DNA from: Leptolyngbya sp. NIES-3755
GTDB lineage: Bacteria > Cyanobacteriota > Cyanobacteriia > Leptolyngbyales > Leptolyngbyaceae
DNA length: 64,000 nucleotides
Direction: 5' to 3'
NCBI GenBank assembly: GCA_001548435.1
Contig: AP017308.1
Coordinates: 5,961,030-6,025,029, forward strand
The position numbers and the translations under genes are program-made. The stretch's first letter is position 1, and each line of letters starts with the position of its first letter. Below the pieces are notes generated by a model that did no database searches, was not told the origin of the DNA, and saw nothing but the letters and a program-made list of their open reading frames with translations. Of this stretch, positions 42,607 to 52,166 are shown one piece after another.

Positions 42607-44145
42607 ATGATGCGACCTTCTCCTGCCGACTACATCCTGATGTCCACCCCGATCGACCACAATGCGATGTCCCGCACTGAGCCATTTCGGTCTCAGCCAC
42701 CCAGTCGCTCGATTCCGTCACCGTCTCCCATGCTGAAAGAAAATCTATTCCCCGAATCGAATGGGAGCGATGTGCCCGAACCTGGTTCAGGAAAGTTTGT
42801 GTCAGAGGATAAGCCCGTCGCCCCGCCACCGCCTGAAGAGCCAGAAGGATTTGTTCCCGTTCTAAAGAATCGGAATTTCCTCACGCTCTGGTCAGGTCAA
42901 GTTTTTTCTCAACTCTCGGATAAGGTTTATCTGGTGTTGATGATTGCGCTGATTGCCAGTCGATTCCAGTCGGAAGGACAAACGATCAGCGGTTGGGTGT
43001 CTTCGATCATGATTGCGTTTACGATTCCAGCGATTTTGTTTGGATCGATCGCGGGAGTCTATGTCGATCGATGGTCGAAAAAAGGCGTTCTCGTCTCGAC
43101 AAATTTACTCCGGGGAGCGCTCGTTTTCATCTTGCCGATTCTGCTTTGGCTGACGAAAGGATGGACAACGTTTGGCGGTTTGCCTGTCGGATTTTGTCTG
43201 CTTTTGGTCGTGACTTTCCTCGTTTCGACTTTGACGCAATTTTTCGCACCCGCAGAACAGTCGATCATGCCGCTCGTCGTGGAAAAACGGCATCTCCTTC
43301 CCGCAAATTCACTCTACACGACGACTGCAATGGCATCGGTGATTATTGGATTTGCCGTGGGTGAACCTTTATTGGCATTGGCAGATACGATCGCAGGTTG
43401 GTTCGGTGGCGGAACGGATTTTGGCAAAGAATTACTCGTCGGTGGCGGATACGTCATTGCAGGAATTCTCTTGCTCTTGATGCGAACCGGAGAAAAAACT
43501 CAAGATATTGCTCCCGAAGATCAGCCGCACGTTTGGGAAGATATCAAAGATGGATTGCGCTTTCTTAAGAAACACGCCCATGTCAGAGGCGCATTAATTC
43601 AGCTTGTGATCCTGTTCTCGATTTTTGCAGCATTAGCCGTTCTAGCGGTACGACTTGCAGAAGTCATGCCTCAAATTAAATCCTCACAGTTTGGATTTCT
43701 CTTGGCAGCAGGCGGCGTTGGAATGGCAGCAGGCGCGACACTGCTTGGAACCTTTGGACAGCGATTTGCACATGCCCGACTGGGAACGATCGGCTCGATC
43801 GGCATGTCCGCCTGTTTAGTCGGAATCGGCTTCTTCTATTCACATCTCTGGATTACGTTAGGATTACTCACCTCTTTAGGAGCGTTTGCAGCCTTGATTG
43901 GGATTCCGATGCAAACCACGATTCAGCAAGAAACGCCCGAAGACATGCGAGGAAAAGTTTTTGGACTGCAAAACAATGCGGTGAACATTGCCTTATCCTT
44001 GCCCTTGGTGCTGGCGGGAGTTTCCGAAACGATTTTTGGATTGAGAATTGTATTCTTAGCACTTGCCGCTTTGACGATCGCAGGAGGATCATTAACCTGG
44101 TATATTGCTCATACCCAAGATGACAACCAGGAAGAGAACGCTTAG
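42607..44145 (+). CDS. MFS transporter
   Basis: The 512-residue protein has a long cytosolic N-terminus (about 90 residues, Pro/Ser-rich, with APPPPEEPEGFVPVLKNRNF). About 12 membrane helices follow, starting FLTLWSGQVFSQLSDKVYLV. The loop YVDRWSKKGVLVSTNLLRGA carries the D-R-(S)-K-(K/R) motif A. It resembles the MFS_3 / enterobactin-exporter-like branch. The substrate is unknown. It starts 3 bases after recO on the same strand, so it may share that transcript. Confidence 0.88.
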   Translation: MMRPSPADYILMSTPIDHNAMSRTEPFRSQPPSRSIPSPSPMLKENLFPESNGSDVPEPGSGKFVSEDKPVAPPPPEEPEGFVPVLKNRNFLTLWSGQVFSQLSDKVYLVLMIALIASRFQSEGQTISGWVSSIMIAFTIPAILFGSIAGVYVDRWSKKGVLVSTNLLRGALVFILPILLWLTKGWTTFGGLPVGFCLLLVVTFLVSTLTQFFAPAEQSIMPLVVEKRHLLPANSLYTTTAMASVIIGFAVGEPLLALADTIAGWFGGGTDFGKELLVGGGYVIAGILLLLMRTGEKTQDIAPEDQPHVWEDIKDGLRFLKKHAHVRGALIQLVILFSIFAALAVLAVRLAEVMPQIKSSQFGFLLAAGGVGMAAGATLLGTFGQRFAHARLGTIGSIGMSACLVGIGFFYSHLWITLGLLTSLGAFAALIGIPMQTTIQQETPEDMRGKVFGLQNNAVNIALSLPLVLAGVSETIFGLRIVFLALAALTIAGGSLTWYIAHTQDDNQEENA

Positions 44146-44214
44146 AGGCTGGAGATTTGTCGCTTCTCAGGTCTTGAGCTTCCCTGCACCCCTCGTCACT
44201 ATTACTAAACTCAA

Positions 44215-45459
44215 ATGCACATCGCTTGGCTTGGCAAAAAAACGCCGTTCTGCGGCAATGTTACCTACAGTCGAGAAGTTACGAACGCTCTGCTAGATCG
44301 GGATCATCAAGTGAGTTTCTTCCACTTTGCTCAGGAAGAAGCGATTCCTGATAATTTTCCTGATCTCAGAGAGATCCAAATTCCGTTCTTATATAAATCG
44401 CAGATCTATACAATTCCTACCTTAAAGTCTGCCAAAGTTCTAGAGCAAGCTCTTAAAAATCTCACTCCAAAACCTGATATTGTTCATGCTTCGCTGACGT
44501 TATCTCCGCTCGATTTCATGCTGCCGGAGATTTGTCAGGCGTTGAATTTGCCGCTAGTTGCAACGTTTCACCCAGCCTTCGATCGTAAACTTCGCAACAT
44601 CACATCAGGCACTCAACACCTGATGTATCAACTGTATGCACCTTCTTTGGCAAAATACGATCGAGTGATTATTTTCTCCAGAATTCAACGCGATCTATTG
44701 ATCAAGTTAGGGGTTCCAGCAGAAAAAATTGCGGTGATTCCGAACGGGGTTGACAACGAAAGATATTCGCCTGGAGCTTCATCGTTCAAAGCTCAATTAG
44801 GCGCAAAACGACTCTTTCTCTATCAAGGTCGAATTGCTCCTGAGAAGAATGTTGAATCGCTGCTCAAAGCTTGGAAGCAGTCCAACATGGGCGAAGATTC
44901 CAAGCTTGTGATTGTTGGAAATCATGGCACATTAGCCGCTTCATTGATTCCGTTCTACGGCGAAGAGCATGGGATCAAATGGCTTGGATTTTTGGCGGAT
45001 GAGCGCGATCGGATCAACATTCTCCGCAGCACTGATGTGTTCATTTTGCCGTCCTTAGTTGAAGGATTATCCCTTTCACTACTCGAAGCAATGGCGTGTG
45101 GGGTTGCCTGTGTTGCAACCGACGCGGGGGCAGATGGTGAAGTTCTAGAAGATGAAGCAGGAATCGTTCTTGAAACTCAGCGAGTGACTTCACAGCTTAG
45201 AGCCTTGTTGCCGCAGCTTCGGGATCATGCGAGTTGGACGAGAATGCTTGGACAGAAAGCGAGACAGCGTGTGGAAGAGCGTTACACCTTGAGCAATAAC
45301 ATTTCTCAGGTTGAAGCACTCTATGAAGATTTGCTCGAACACCATCGACCTCGGCGGCGCGTCCCGGCTCGGATTCCTTCAATTTGGCGATCGACTTCTT
45401 TCGATTTGCCGGGTGAACGGTATCCAATTTCATCGATCGAGTTTCCGAGTGAGTTTTAG
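44215..45459 (+). CDS. Glycosyltransferase, GT4 family
   Basis: The 414 residues form a GT-B fold: HIAWLGKKTPFCGNVTYSRE at the N-terminus, VIPNGVDNERYSPGASSFKA at the hinge, LFLYQGRIAPEKNVESLLKA and the donor-binding EGLSLSLLEAMACGVACVAT with the E-x7-E pair. This is typical of retaining glycosyltransferases that build glycolipids or polysaccharide. The acceptor is unknown. A basic, proline-rich tail (HHRPRRRVPARIPSIWRS) ends the protein and may aid membrane contact. Confidence 0.9.
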   Translation: MHIAWLGKKTPFCGNVTYSREVTNALLDRDHQVSFFHFAQEEAIPDNFPDLREIQIPFLYKSQIYTIPTLKSAKVLEQALKNLTPKPDIVHASLTLSPLDFMLPEICQALNLPLVATFHPAFDRKLRNITSGTQHLMYQLYAPSLAKYDRVIIFSRIQRDLLIKLGVPAEKIAVIPNGVDNERYSPGASSFKAQLGAKRLFLYQGRIAPEKNVESLLKAWKQSNMGEDSKLVIVGNHGTLAASLIPFYGEEHGIKWLGFLADERDRINILRSTDVFILPSLVEGLSLSLLEAMACGVACVATDAGADGEVLEDEAGIVLETQRVTSQLRALLPQLRDHASWTRMLGQKARQRVEERYTLSNNISQVEALYEDLLEHHRPRRRVPARIPSIWRSTSFDLPGERYPISSIEFPSEF

Positions 45460-45461
45460 AA

Positions 45462-45484
45462 AGGGCAGATCAGATGTCCGCCCT
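45462..45484. terminator. Possible bidirectional terminator between convergent genes
   Basis: AGGGCAGA and TCCGCCCT pair with one mismatch around a 7-base loop, centred in the 33-base gap between the converging glycosyltransferase and lysS genes. No T-run follows on either strand, so it may act only by structure. Confidence 0.4.
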
Positions 45485-45492
45485 ACAATCCA

Positions 45493-46992
45493 TCACTCTT
45501 CCTCTGGTTTCTCTGGTTTGAGGAGCGGGAACGCAATCACATCGCGGATACTAGCGGAATCCGTCAAGAGCATCACCAATCGATCGATACCAATGCCCAA
45601 TCCTCCAGTCGGTGGCATTCCATATTCTAGAGCGGTCAAGAAATCTTCATCGACTCCGTGCGCTTCGAGATCTCCAGCAGCTTTTCTGGCAGCTTGAGCT
45701 TCTAAGCGATCGCGTTGATCTAAGGGATCAGTTAACTCTGAAAAACTATTCGCGGTTTCTCGTCCAACCATGAAGAGTTCAAAACGTTCAACTAATCCAG
45801 GCTTCGATCGATGTGGTTTTGCAAGCGGGGAGATTTCAACCGGATAATCGAGAATAAACGTCGGTTGAATCAATGTGGTTTCGACGGTTTGTTCAAAGGC
45901 TTCGTTCAAGAGTTTACCGATCGAGGGACAATCCTCAATCTCGTGAATGCCTGCTTTCTTGGCGGCTTCTTTGGCTTGCTCTAAATCGGTGAACTGAGCA
46001 AAATCGATCCCCGTTTTTTCCTGCACAATTTCGTGCATGGTGACTCGCCGCCAAGGTGGAGTGAGATCAACCGCTTCGCCTTGATAGTTAATTTTGAGTG
46101 TTCCAAGAACTTTCTGTGCCACATTCGTGATGATTGCCTCGGTGAGATTCATCATGTCGTGGTAATCGGCATACGCTTGATAAAGCTCGATCGTTGTAAA
46201 TTCTGGATTGTGCCGCGTCGAAATTCCTTCATTTCTAAAGATGCGACCGAGTTCAAAGACTTTCTCAAATCCACCAACAATCAGCCGCTTTAGGTGCAGT
46301 TCGGTTGCAATCCGTAAATAAAGCTGCATATCTAATGTGTTGTGATACGTGGTGAACGGGCGCGCATCGGCTCCACCCGCTTCACTCATCAACACAGGCG
46401 TTTCAATTTCGATAAAACCTTGCTCATCTAGATAGCGACGAATTCCCGCCGTGATCAATGCTCGTTTGCGGAACGTATCTCGCACTTCAGGATTCACGAT
46501 CAAATCTACGTAGCGCTGACGATACCGTTTCGCCACATCAGTTAAACCATGCCACTTATCGGGTAACGGTAAGAGCGATTTGGTCAAGATTGTGTACTCT
46601 TTCACGTAAACCGATAATTCGCCTTTATCCGTGCGCTTGATTGTCCCTTTCACACCGATAAAATCACCCGCATCGCAGAGCTTATCAAGCTGCTTGAAGG
46701 TGGTTTCGCCCATGTTTTCTTGAATGCGCTTCTTTTCGAGATAAAGCTGAATCGTTCCAGTTTCATCCTGGATTGTGAAGAAGGCTAATTTTCCCAGGAA
46801 GCGACGCAGCATCACTCGACCCGCGATCGCGACTTCAGTGGGATCTTCCTCGCCGCTCGGCAACTCTACAAATTTTTGCTGTAACTCCGCTGCTGAATGA
46901 GTCGATTCCCAACGATAGGCATAAGGATTAATCCCCAACTGTTTGAGTTGGTCAACTTTCTCGATTCGAGTTTGGCGGAGTTCGTCTGACAT
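45493..46992 (-). CDS. lysS: Lysyl-tRNA synthetase, class II
   Basis: The 499-residue enzyme has an N-terminal OB-fold anticodon-binding domain (about 50-150: [20 protein letters not shown]). The class II catalytic domain follows, with motif 2 ([20 protein letters not shown]) and motif 3 ([20 protein letters not shown]). It charges tRNA-Lys. The length is typical of bacterial LysS. The gene is convergent with the glycosyltransferase and diverges from cysE at 47122. Confidence 0.96.
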   Translation of the reverse strand: MSDELRQTRIEKVDQLKQLGINPYAYRWESTHSAAELQQKFVELPSGEEDPTEVAIAGRVMLRRFLGKLAFFTIQDETGTIQLYLEKKRIQENMGETTFKQLDKLCDAGDFIGVKGTIKRTDKGELSVYVKEYTILTKSLLPLPDKWHGLTDVAKRYRQRYVDLIVNPEVRDTFRKRALITAGIRRYLDEQGFIEIETPVLMSEAGGADARPFTTYHNTLDMQLYLRIATELHLKRLIVGGFEKVFELGRIFRNEGISTRHNPEFTTIELYQAYADYHDMMNLTEAIITNVAQKVLGTLKINYQGEAVDLTPPWRRVTMHEIVQEKTGIDFAQFTDLEQAKEAAKKAGIHEIEDCPSIGKLLNEAFEQTVETTLIQPTFILDYPVEISPLAKPHRSKPGLVERFELFMVGRETANSFSELTDPLDQRDRLEAQAARKAAGDLEAHGVDEDFLTALEYGMPPTGGLGIGIDRLVMLLTDSASIRDVIAFPLLKPEKPEEE

Positions 46993-47121
46993 GAGTAGCG
47001 AGGGAGAGAATTGCAGTCTTTAATTATAGGGGGTTTGTTGAAATTCCAATGCGGATGCTCTCGATTCACTTGACACGCTAAGATAAATTTTGGTCTTATC
47101 GCGCCACATAGGGATGCCACT

Positions 47122-47868
47122 GTGCTGAAAAGCCTGATTGCTGATTTCAAAATCATCTTCGATCGTGACCCTGCCGCCCGTAATTGGATGGAAGTATTGT
47201 TCTGCTATCCAGGGCTACAAGCTTTGATGTTTCACCGGATCGCTCACTGGCTGTTCAAAGTGGGTGTGCCATTTGTGCCGAGATTGATTTCGCAGATTGC
47301 TCGATTTTTTACTGGGATTGAGATTCACCCTGGAGCCACGATCGGTCAAGGAGTCTTTATCGATCACGGCATGGGCGTGGTGATTGGAGAAACCGCGATC
47401 GTGGGAAATTATGCTCTGATTTATCAAGGTGTGACACTCGGCGGAACCGGGAAAGAATGTGGAAAACGCCATCCAACCCTGGGCGAAAATGTCATCGTGG
47501 GTGCGGGTGCGAAAGTTTTAGGAAATATTCAACTCGGAAACAACGTTCGCATTGGAGCGGGATCGGTTGTGCTGCGTGATGTTCCATCCGATTGTACGGT
47601 TGTGGGCGTTCCGGGACGGATTGTGTATCGAGCGGGTGAACGAGTTGAGCCATTGGAACATGGACGATTGCCCGATTCGGAAGCTCAAGTGATTCGGGCA
47701 TTAGTCGATCGGATTGAATCTTTAGAACAACAGCTTCAAATGCTGCAAACTCGTGATTCGTTAGCGGCTTGTTATGCGATGCCCGCAGCGGAAACGAAAC
47801 CTGACGGAGAAGCGTGTCGAATTCGCGATCGTGTGATTGATGAATTTTTAGATGGGGCTGGAATCTAA
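47122..47868 (+). CDS. cysE: Serine O-acetyltransferase
   Basis: The 248-residue protein begins LKSLIADFKIIFDRDPAARN and WMEVLFCYPGLQALMFHRIA, then a left-handed beta helix of hexapeptide repeats with GIEIHPGATIGQGVFIDHGM and GVTLGGTGKECGKRHPTLGE. This is the short cyanobacterial/Gram-positive type of CysE, which makes O-acetylserine for cysteine synthesis. The start is GTG at 47122; a nearby ATG at 47114 is out of frame. The C-terminal 70 residues form a charged extension beyond the core. Confidence 0.94.
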   Translation: MLKSLIADFKIIFDRDPAARNWMEVLFCYPGLQALMFHRIAHWLFKVGVPFVPRLISQIARFFTGIEIHPGATIGQGVFIDHGMGVVIGETAIVGNYALIYQGVTLGGTGKECGKRHPTLGENVIVGAGAKVLGNIQLGNNVRIGAGSVVLRDVPSDCTVVGVPGRIVYRAGERVEPLEHGRLPDSEAQVIRALVDRIESLEQQLQMLQTRDSLAACYAMPAAETKPDGEACRIRDRVIDEFLDGAGI

Positions 47869-47977
47869 GCCTTTTGGACACTTCTTGAGAGGGAGGAAAC
47901 TGTCCGTCCAGCTACGAACATTGAGAAACGGAGTATTACAAAATGCTCTTCAATCTTTGTAGAACCAGGACAGTTTT

Positions 47978-48604
47978 ATGTTCAGAAAATATTTTATTGT
48001 GGCGATTTCTGCGATCGTGGGATTGTGTTTCGCGATCGGGGGTTCGTTCTTTTCACAGGTCAACGCTCAACAATCCCCGCGTGTGCTTCCGGTGGTTCCT
48101 ACCAATCAAGCGAATGCGGTTGATCTCGCGTTTACGAACGAAGCGGCACAGTTTGGACTCGCAAATATCATGCTGGGTCAGGAAGCTCTGAAAAAATCAA
48201 GTAATCAATCGGTGCGTCAGTTTGCTCAAGCTGAAGTTGCAGAACAACAAAACAATGCTCGACAGTTACAGCGAATTGCTCCTCAGATTCGAGTGACTCT
48301 GCCGACCGCGCCAGGTCCGAAGTATCAGGCGATCATGCAACGATTCTCGCAGCTAACAGGAACACAGTTTGATTCGGCTTACCTGGATGAAGGGGTGAAT
48401 GCTCACCTAGAAGCAGCGTCTCTATTCCAACGTGAGGCAGCATTTGGTCGGAATCCCAGCTTGATTAGTCTCGCGAATCAGGGATTACCGATTATTAATC
48501 AGCACTTTACGACTGCGAGCCGATTAACGAACTATCGTTTTGCTCAAGTGCCACGGCGGTATAACGAAGCAGCAGTGCCTTCGACCGCTCCACGTGCACA
48601 ATAA
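47978..48604 (+). CDS. Exported DUF4142 protein
   Basis: The 208 residues include a signal peptide (FIVAISAIVGLCFAIGGSFF, then VNAQQ) and a DUF4142 four-helix, ferritin-like fold. AAQFGLANIMLGQEALKKSS, SVRQFAQAEVAEQQNNARQL and DSAYLDEGVNAHLEAASLFQ are the typical helices. The fold resembles ferritin but metal ligands are not clearly conserved; the function is unknown. It stands alone, with a terminator at 48625. Confidence 0.85.
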   Translation: MFRKYFIVAISAIVGLCFAIGGSFFSQVNAQQSPRVLPVVPTNQANAVDLAFTNEAAQFGLANIMLGQEALKKSSNQSVRQFAQAEVAEQQNNARQLQRIAPQIRVTLPTAPGPKYQAIMQRFSQLTGTQFDSAYLDEGVNAHLEAASLFQREAAFGRNPSLISLANQGLPIINQHFTTASRLTNYRFAQVPRRYNEAAVPSTAPRAQ

Positions 48605-48624
48605 GCACCTTTAAATCGAGTTGA

Positions 48625-48660
48625 AACCCGATCGAGGCGATTGTCAAGGTCGGGTTTTTA
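48625..48660 (+). terminator. Rho-independent terminator of the DUF4142 gene
   Basis: AACCCGA (48625-48631) pairs with TCGGGTT (48650-48656), with an 18-base loop that may fold further. TTT follows directly and completes a run of five T. It lies 20 bases beyond the stop. Confidence 0.75.
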
Positions 48661-48731
48661 TAGTACATTTTTTCTAGAGCGAATTCGATTTCGTGGTGCA
48701 TAATGCGTACATCAGCTTCACAGTCTAGATT

Positions 48732-48950
48732 ATGGCGAACTATCAGCAAATTGAGTATCGCATCGGCAAAGATGGCAAAATCACAGAAACGGTGCTGAAT
48801 GGTGCGGGTGAAAGTTGTACCTTGGCGACCGAAGATTTAGAGCGATCGCTTGGCTCGATCGAGTCCCGTGATCTCTTGCCTGAATATCACGATAATGCAG
48901 ATAATTCTCTAAACGTTGAACAATCCCAAACTATTCAACAGCAGGAGTAA
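48732..48950 (+). CDS. DUF2997 protein
   Basis: The 72-residue product has the family pattern QIEYRIGKDGKITETVLNGA, GESCTLATEDLERSLGSIES. DUF2997 genes in cyanobacteria often lie beside DUF1257, ferredoxin-like and AAA-ATPase genes. Here the neighbours are a GrpE-like and an Hsp70-like gene, so a link to protein quality control is suggested. The function is unknown. The gene ends 4 bases before the next start. Confidence 0.85.
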   Translation: MANYQQIEYRIGKDGKITETVLNGAGESCTLATEDLERSLGSIESRDLLPEYHDNADNSLNVEQSQTIQQQE

Positions 48951-48954
48951 TCCA

Positions 48955-49572
48955 ATGGATTTGGGCATTGTCGGATTGTCGCTGAGTTTGGTTGGACTGA
49001 GTGGATTTTATTGGCGATCGACCCAATCTGCTCAAGCCACAGAAGCGATGTTGCGATTAAACATTGATGAACTACAGCAAACAAAATCTGATCTAGAGCA
49101 AAAACTAGATACTGCAATTTCGGATTGGCAAACGAGTCAGCGAGAAAAAGCAGCGTTGGAAGTTCAGATCGAGGAATTTAAACAACAATGTGCAAGACTG
49201 CGATCGCAGTTAGAAACTCAATCGACCCAAACCCAAGAGGATTCGGAGATCAAAGCATTCGAGCAAATTCAATCTCTGTTAACTCAATATCCAAGCGTTC
49301 GACGAATGACGGAAACTAAACCGGATCTGCCTGCTCGGAACCTGATTGGAATGTTTACTGCGCTCGATAACTTGATGAAATTTTGGGGATATCAAGCGAT
49401 CGGGCAACCTTGGGAACAAGTTAAATTTGATCCTCAACTGCATCAGGGTGATGTGGCAGATTTAGTGCTCGGAGAATCCGTGTATGTTCGCTTTGTCGGA
49501 TATCGGAGTCGCGATCGTATTTTAGTACCTGCCAAAGTGAGTCGAACTTTACCTGCTGGAGCAACCTCATGA
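48955..49572 (+). CDS. Membrane-anchored GrpE-like protein
   Basis: The 205-residue protein starts at the ATG at 48955 (AGGAG seven bases upstream) with one membrane helix (LGIVGLSLSLVGLSGFYWRS). A long coiled coil (about 25-100: LNIDELQQTKSDLEQKLDTA) follows, then a C-terminal domain with ARNLIGMFTALDNLMKFWGY and a short beta part (PWEQVKFDPQLHQGDVADLV). This is the layout of GrpE: dimerising helix plus beta wing that opens the Hsp70 nucleotide site. The stop overlaps the Hsp70-like gene by four bases (ATGA), strongly supporting a chaperone and exchange-factor pair. The membrane anchor is unusual for GrpE. Confidence 0.75.
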   Translation: MDLGIVGLSLSLVGLSGFYWRSTQSAQATEAMLRLNIDELQQTKSDLEQKLDTAISDWQTSQREKAALEVQIEEFKQQCARLRSQLETQSTQTQEDSEIKAFEQIQSLLTQYPSVRRMTETKPDLPARNLIGMFTALDNLMKFWGYQAIGQPWEQVKFDPQLHQGDVADLVLGESVYVRFVGYRSRDRILVPAKVSRTLPAGATS

Positions 49573-51119
49573 CCGCAGTAGCGATCGATTTTGGAACCAG
49601 TAACACGGTGATTAGTATTTTGGAGCCGGACACACAAGCTCCGGTGACGTTGAGAGTTCCAAATCTTGCTCGACTGTTCAATGAAATTGCAGTGATACCC
49701 AGCTTAGTCTTTGTGCAGGGGAAAGACGAATTTGTGGTGGGGGAACCTGTTCGATCGCAGCGTCTCGGATTGATGCAGCCACAACGATTTTTTCGCACCT
49801 TCAAGCGAGATCTAGCGGCAGATTTTCAGCCACCATCAAGAACATTAGACGGACAGATTTATGATGCGGAAGGAGTTGCTGTTCACTTTCTCAATCAAAT
49901 TTGGGAGGCAATCAAAGCCGCACAGATTGAGCCTTCATTGTTAATTTTTACCGTTCCAGTTGGCGCATTTGAAAGATATCTGGATTGGTTCCAAGATGTT
50001 GCAATTAAGTTCGGCTTTCCTGATGTCAAATTCGTGGATGAATCAACTGCGGCAGCATTAGGATATGCAGTTCAGCGACCCGGTTCGACTGTTCTCGTGG
50101 CTGATTTTGGAGGCGGAACATTAGATTTAAGCTTGGTTCGCACTTCAGGAATGGCGACAGGTCAGGAAGTACTACGGGCTGAAGTGTTGGCGAAAGCGGA
50201 TGCTTATGTTGGTGGCGAAGATCTCGATCGATGGATTGTTGAGAACTACCTACAACAGATGAACACCACACGAGAAGCAGTTGGTGAAATTGGTTGGCAG
50301 AATTTATTGTCGATCGCTGAACAGTTAAAAATTCGGCTTTCAACTGAGGACGAAGCAAAAGAAAGCTGGTTCGATGAAGAGAATTTTATCTATCACGATT
50401 TAGTGTTAGCGCGATCGCAGTTCGAGGATTTGCTAGAAGAGCGGCAATTGTTAGAACAAGTTCGACAAGCGATCGATGAAACGCTACAGTTGGGTTTGCG
50501 AAAAGGAGTGCAGAAATCAGACATTGAGCAAATTTTGCTAGTCGGTGGAAGTTGCCAAATTAGAGCCATTCAGCAATTGTTCGTTTCATACTTTGGACGG
50601 CAGAGAGTTCAAATCCATAAACCCTTTGAAGCGGTTGCACATGGCGCACTAGCGCTCACACAAATTGCAGGATTGGAAGATTATCTTAGACATGGATATG
50701 CCATTCGGCTATGGGAGCCATATTCTCGATCGTATCGTTATTATCCATTGTTTGAACCGGGCACAAAATACCCTTGTAAACGTGAAGAACCCCTGATGTT
50801 ACAAGCCGCATTAGAAGGACAAACTGAGATTCGATTGGACATTGGAGAAGTGGCGCAAGTGACCGAATCAGAAGTGGTTTACGATGCTCAAGGGCGAATG
50901 AGTAGTACACCGTTGCGACAACAGGAAACTTATCGATCGTTAGACCGCGATCGTAATCAAGTCTGTGTGGCGCGACTCGATCCACCCGGACAATTGGGAA
51001 TTGATCGAATTTCGGTCGAATTACAAGTGACGGAGCATCGAATCTTGACTGCAACCATTCGAGATTTGTTAACTCAGACGGTGTTAGTTCAAGAAAGCGC
51101 GATCGCAAAACTCAATTGA
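49569..51119 (+). CDS. Short Hsp70 (DnaK-like) protein
   Basis: The 516 residues contain an actin-type ATPase domain (about 1-370): VAIDFGTSNTVISILEP for phosphate 1, FVDESTAAALGYA, LVADFGGGTLDLSLVRTSG for phosphate 2 and QILLVGGSCQIRAIQQLF for adenosine. The rest is a short beta substrate-binding part (about 380-516). No alpha-helical lid or EEVD-like tail is present, compared with about 630 residues for DnaK. It is probably a specialised chaperone paired with the coupled GrpE-like gene. The last 8 bases overlap the convergent gene at 51112. Confidence 0.9.
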   Translation: MTAVAIDFGTSNTVISILEPDTQAPVTLRVPNLARLFNEIAVIPSLVFVQGKDEFVVGEPVRSQRLGLMQPQRFFRTFKRDLAADFQPPSRTLDGQIYDAEGVAVHFLNQIWEAIKAAQIEPSLLIFTVPVGAFERYLDWFQDVAIKFGFPDVKFVDESTAAALGYAVQRPGSTVLVADFGGGTLDLSLVRTSGMATGQEVLRAEVLAKADAYVGGEDLDRWIVENYLQQMNTTREAVGEIGWQNLLSIAEQLKIRLSTEDEAKESWFDEENFIYHDLVLARSQFEDLLEERQLLEQVRQAIDETLQLGLRKGVQKSDIEQILLVGGSCQIRAIQQLFVSYFGRQRVQIHKPFEAVAHGALALTQIAGLEDYLRHGYAIRLWEPYSRSYRYYPLFEPGTKYPCKREEPLMLQAALEGQTEIRLDIGEVAQVTESEVVYDAQGRMSSTPLRQQETYRSLDRDRNQVCVARLDPPGQLGIDRISVELQVTEHRILTATIRDLLTQTVLVQESAIAKLN

Positions 51120-52056
51120 GAAACTGTCGAAGCAATTCGTCTCTTGATCGCTGCATCAGCAACGGGACAAACTCCTCAGTTGAAAGTGCCATCAAAGTAG
51201 GAACGATCGCTTGAAGTTCGGCATCGATTGAGCCAAACCGAGATTCTAGAAGACTGACAATCATTGCTCGTCGCTCTTCTTGTCTTCCCTCTTGTCTTCC
51301 CTCTTGTCTTCCCTCTTGTCTTCCCTCTTGTCTTCCTCGCTCTAATCCTTCTTCAAGCCCCTGACGGCGAGTTTGCTGTTCCCATTCCAGATAAGCTTGC
51401 GACAAAGCCATAAGAATTCGCCTCTCTTCCTCATTCGATTGTTCCAATAAATCCATATTAATCCGCCAAGACACCAGAAGATTCAGTACATTCATACGCA
51501 ACACATCTTCTTCTGGAAGAAGTAATAACTCAGCGATCGCATCTTCCTGAGTTCGTCCTCTGCCCAATAGACGCAACCAAAGTGTTTCAGGCGTAGTTGG
51601 CAGTTCATCAATCACAACGATCGCGGCTCGAAGTCGCGGTGCAAGCGAGTAAAACCCTTCTCCCAATGCTTCATCGAATTGCCCATTAAATTCTTCAATC
51701 AACACATTCGACACCGAAGCACAAAGCATCCAAAGTCGCGGTAGATTCTCAGTTTTAATTGATTCATCTTGGCGACGATACTCTGCATATACTAAGAATA
51801 ATTTCAGCAAACAGTTGTGCATATCCTCATCGCTGAGACCGCTCCGAAAAGGTTCTAGCAACGCAGGCTTATCAAGCATCAAAGAGAGATAGCCAAGCTC
51901 ATTAAGAGGCAATGCAACATTTGGATTCGGTTCAAAATAAATGTCGATCGCTCTTTCTTCTCCCAAGACTGCGCGATTCGGAGTGACTGTGCCAAACGGG
52001 GACAATAAAGTTTCAAATAAACGTTTGTTGAATTGATCAAAAGGTTTGGTAGTCAT
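51112..52056 (-). CDS. Rpn/DUF4351-type protein (putative transposase-like nuclease)
   Basis: The 314-residue protein resembles the cyanobacterial Rpn-like group. It has LNELGYLSLMLDKPALLEPF, LLKLFLVYAEYRRQ and PETLWLRLLGRGRTQEDAIA, a helical region, then a low-complexity arm of repeated GRQE units (about 240-262). The C-terminal DUF4351-like domain follows (MIVSLLESRFGSIDAELQAI). The catalytic PD-(D/E)XK residues seen in active Rpn proteins are not evident at the N-terminus, so activity is doubtful. The GRQE arm is encoded by a 12-base tandem repeat that can expand or contract in frame. Confidence 0.72.
   Translation of the reverse strand: MTTKPFDQFNKRLFETLLSPFGTVTPNRAVLGEERAIDIYFEPNPNVALPLNELGYLSLMLDKPALLEPFRSGLSDEDMHNCLLKLFLVYAEYRRQDESIKTENLPRLWMLCASVSNVLIEEFNGQFDEALGEGFYSLAPRLRAAIVVIDELPTTPETLWLRLLGRGRTQEDAIAELLLLPEEDVLRMNVLNLLVSWRINMDLLEQSNEEERRILMALSQAYLEWEQQTRRQGLEEGLERGRQEGRQEGRQEGRQEGRQEERRAMIVSLLESRFGSIDAELQAIVPTLMALSTEEFVPLLMQRSRDELLRQFLN
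51279..51336. repeat. Tandem 12-base repeat inside the Rpn-like gene
   Basis: The unit CTTGTCTTCCCT occurs four times perfectly (51279-51290, 51291-51302, 51303-51314, 51315-51326), then ten bases of a fifth copy. In the minus-strand gene it encodes repeated Arg-Gln-Glu-Gly. Copies are identical at the DNA level, including third codon positions, which suggests recent expansion. Confidence 0.92.
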
Positions 52057-52166
52057 GGAGTTTAAGGTGATACGATCGCAAAAAGCGCATCTACATGAGA
52101 TTAACTGGGCAAACTTAGCAGAGTTCGTTTTTCTAGCACAATTACATCACAGAAGGCGCAGCCATT

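Noticed and set aside
51279..51336. CRISPR-like array
   Set aside because: The 12-base units are directly adjacent without spacers and encode an in-frame protein repeat.
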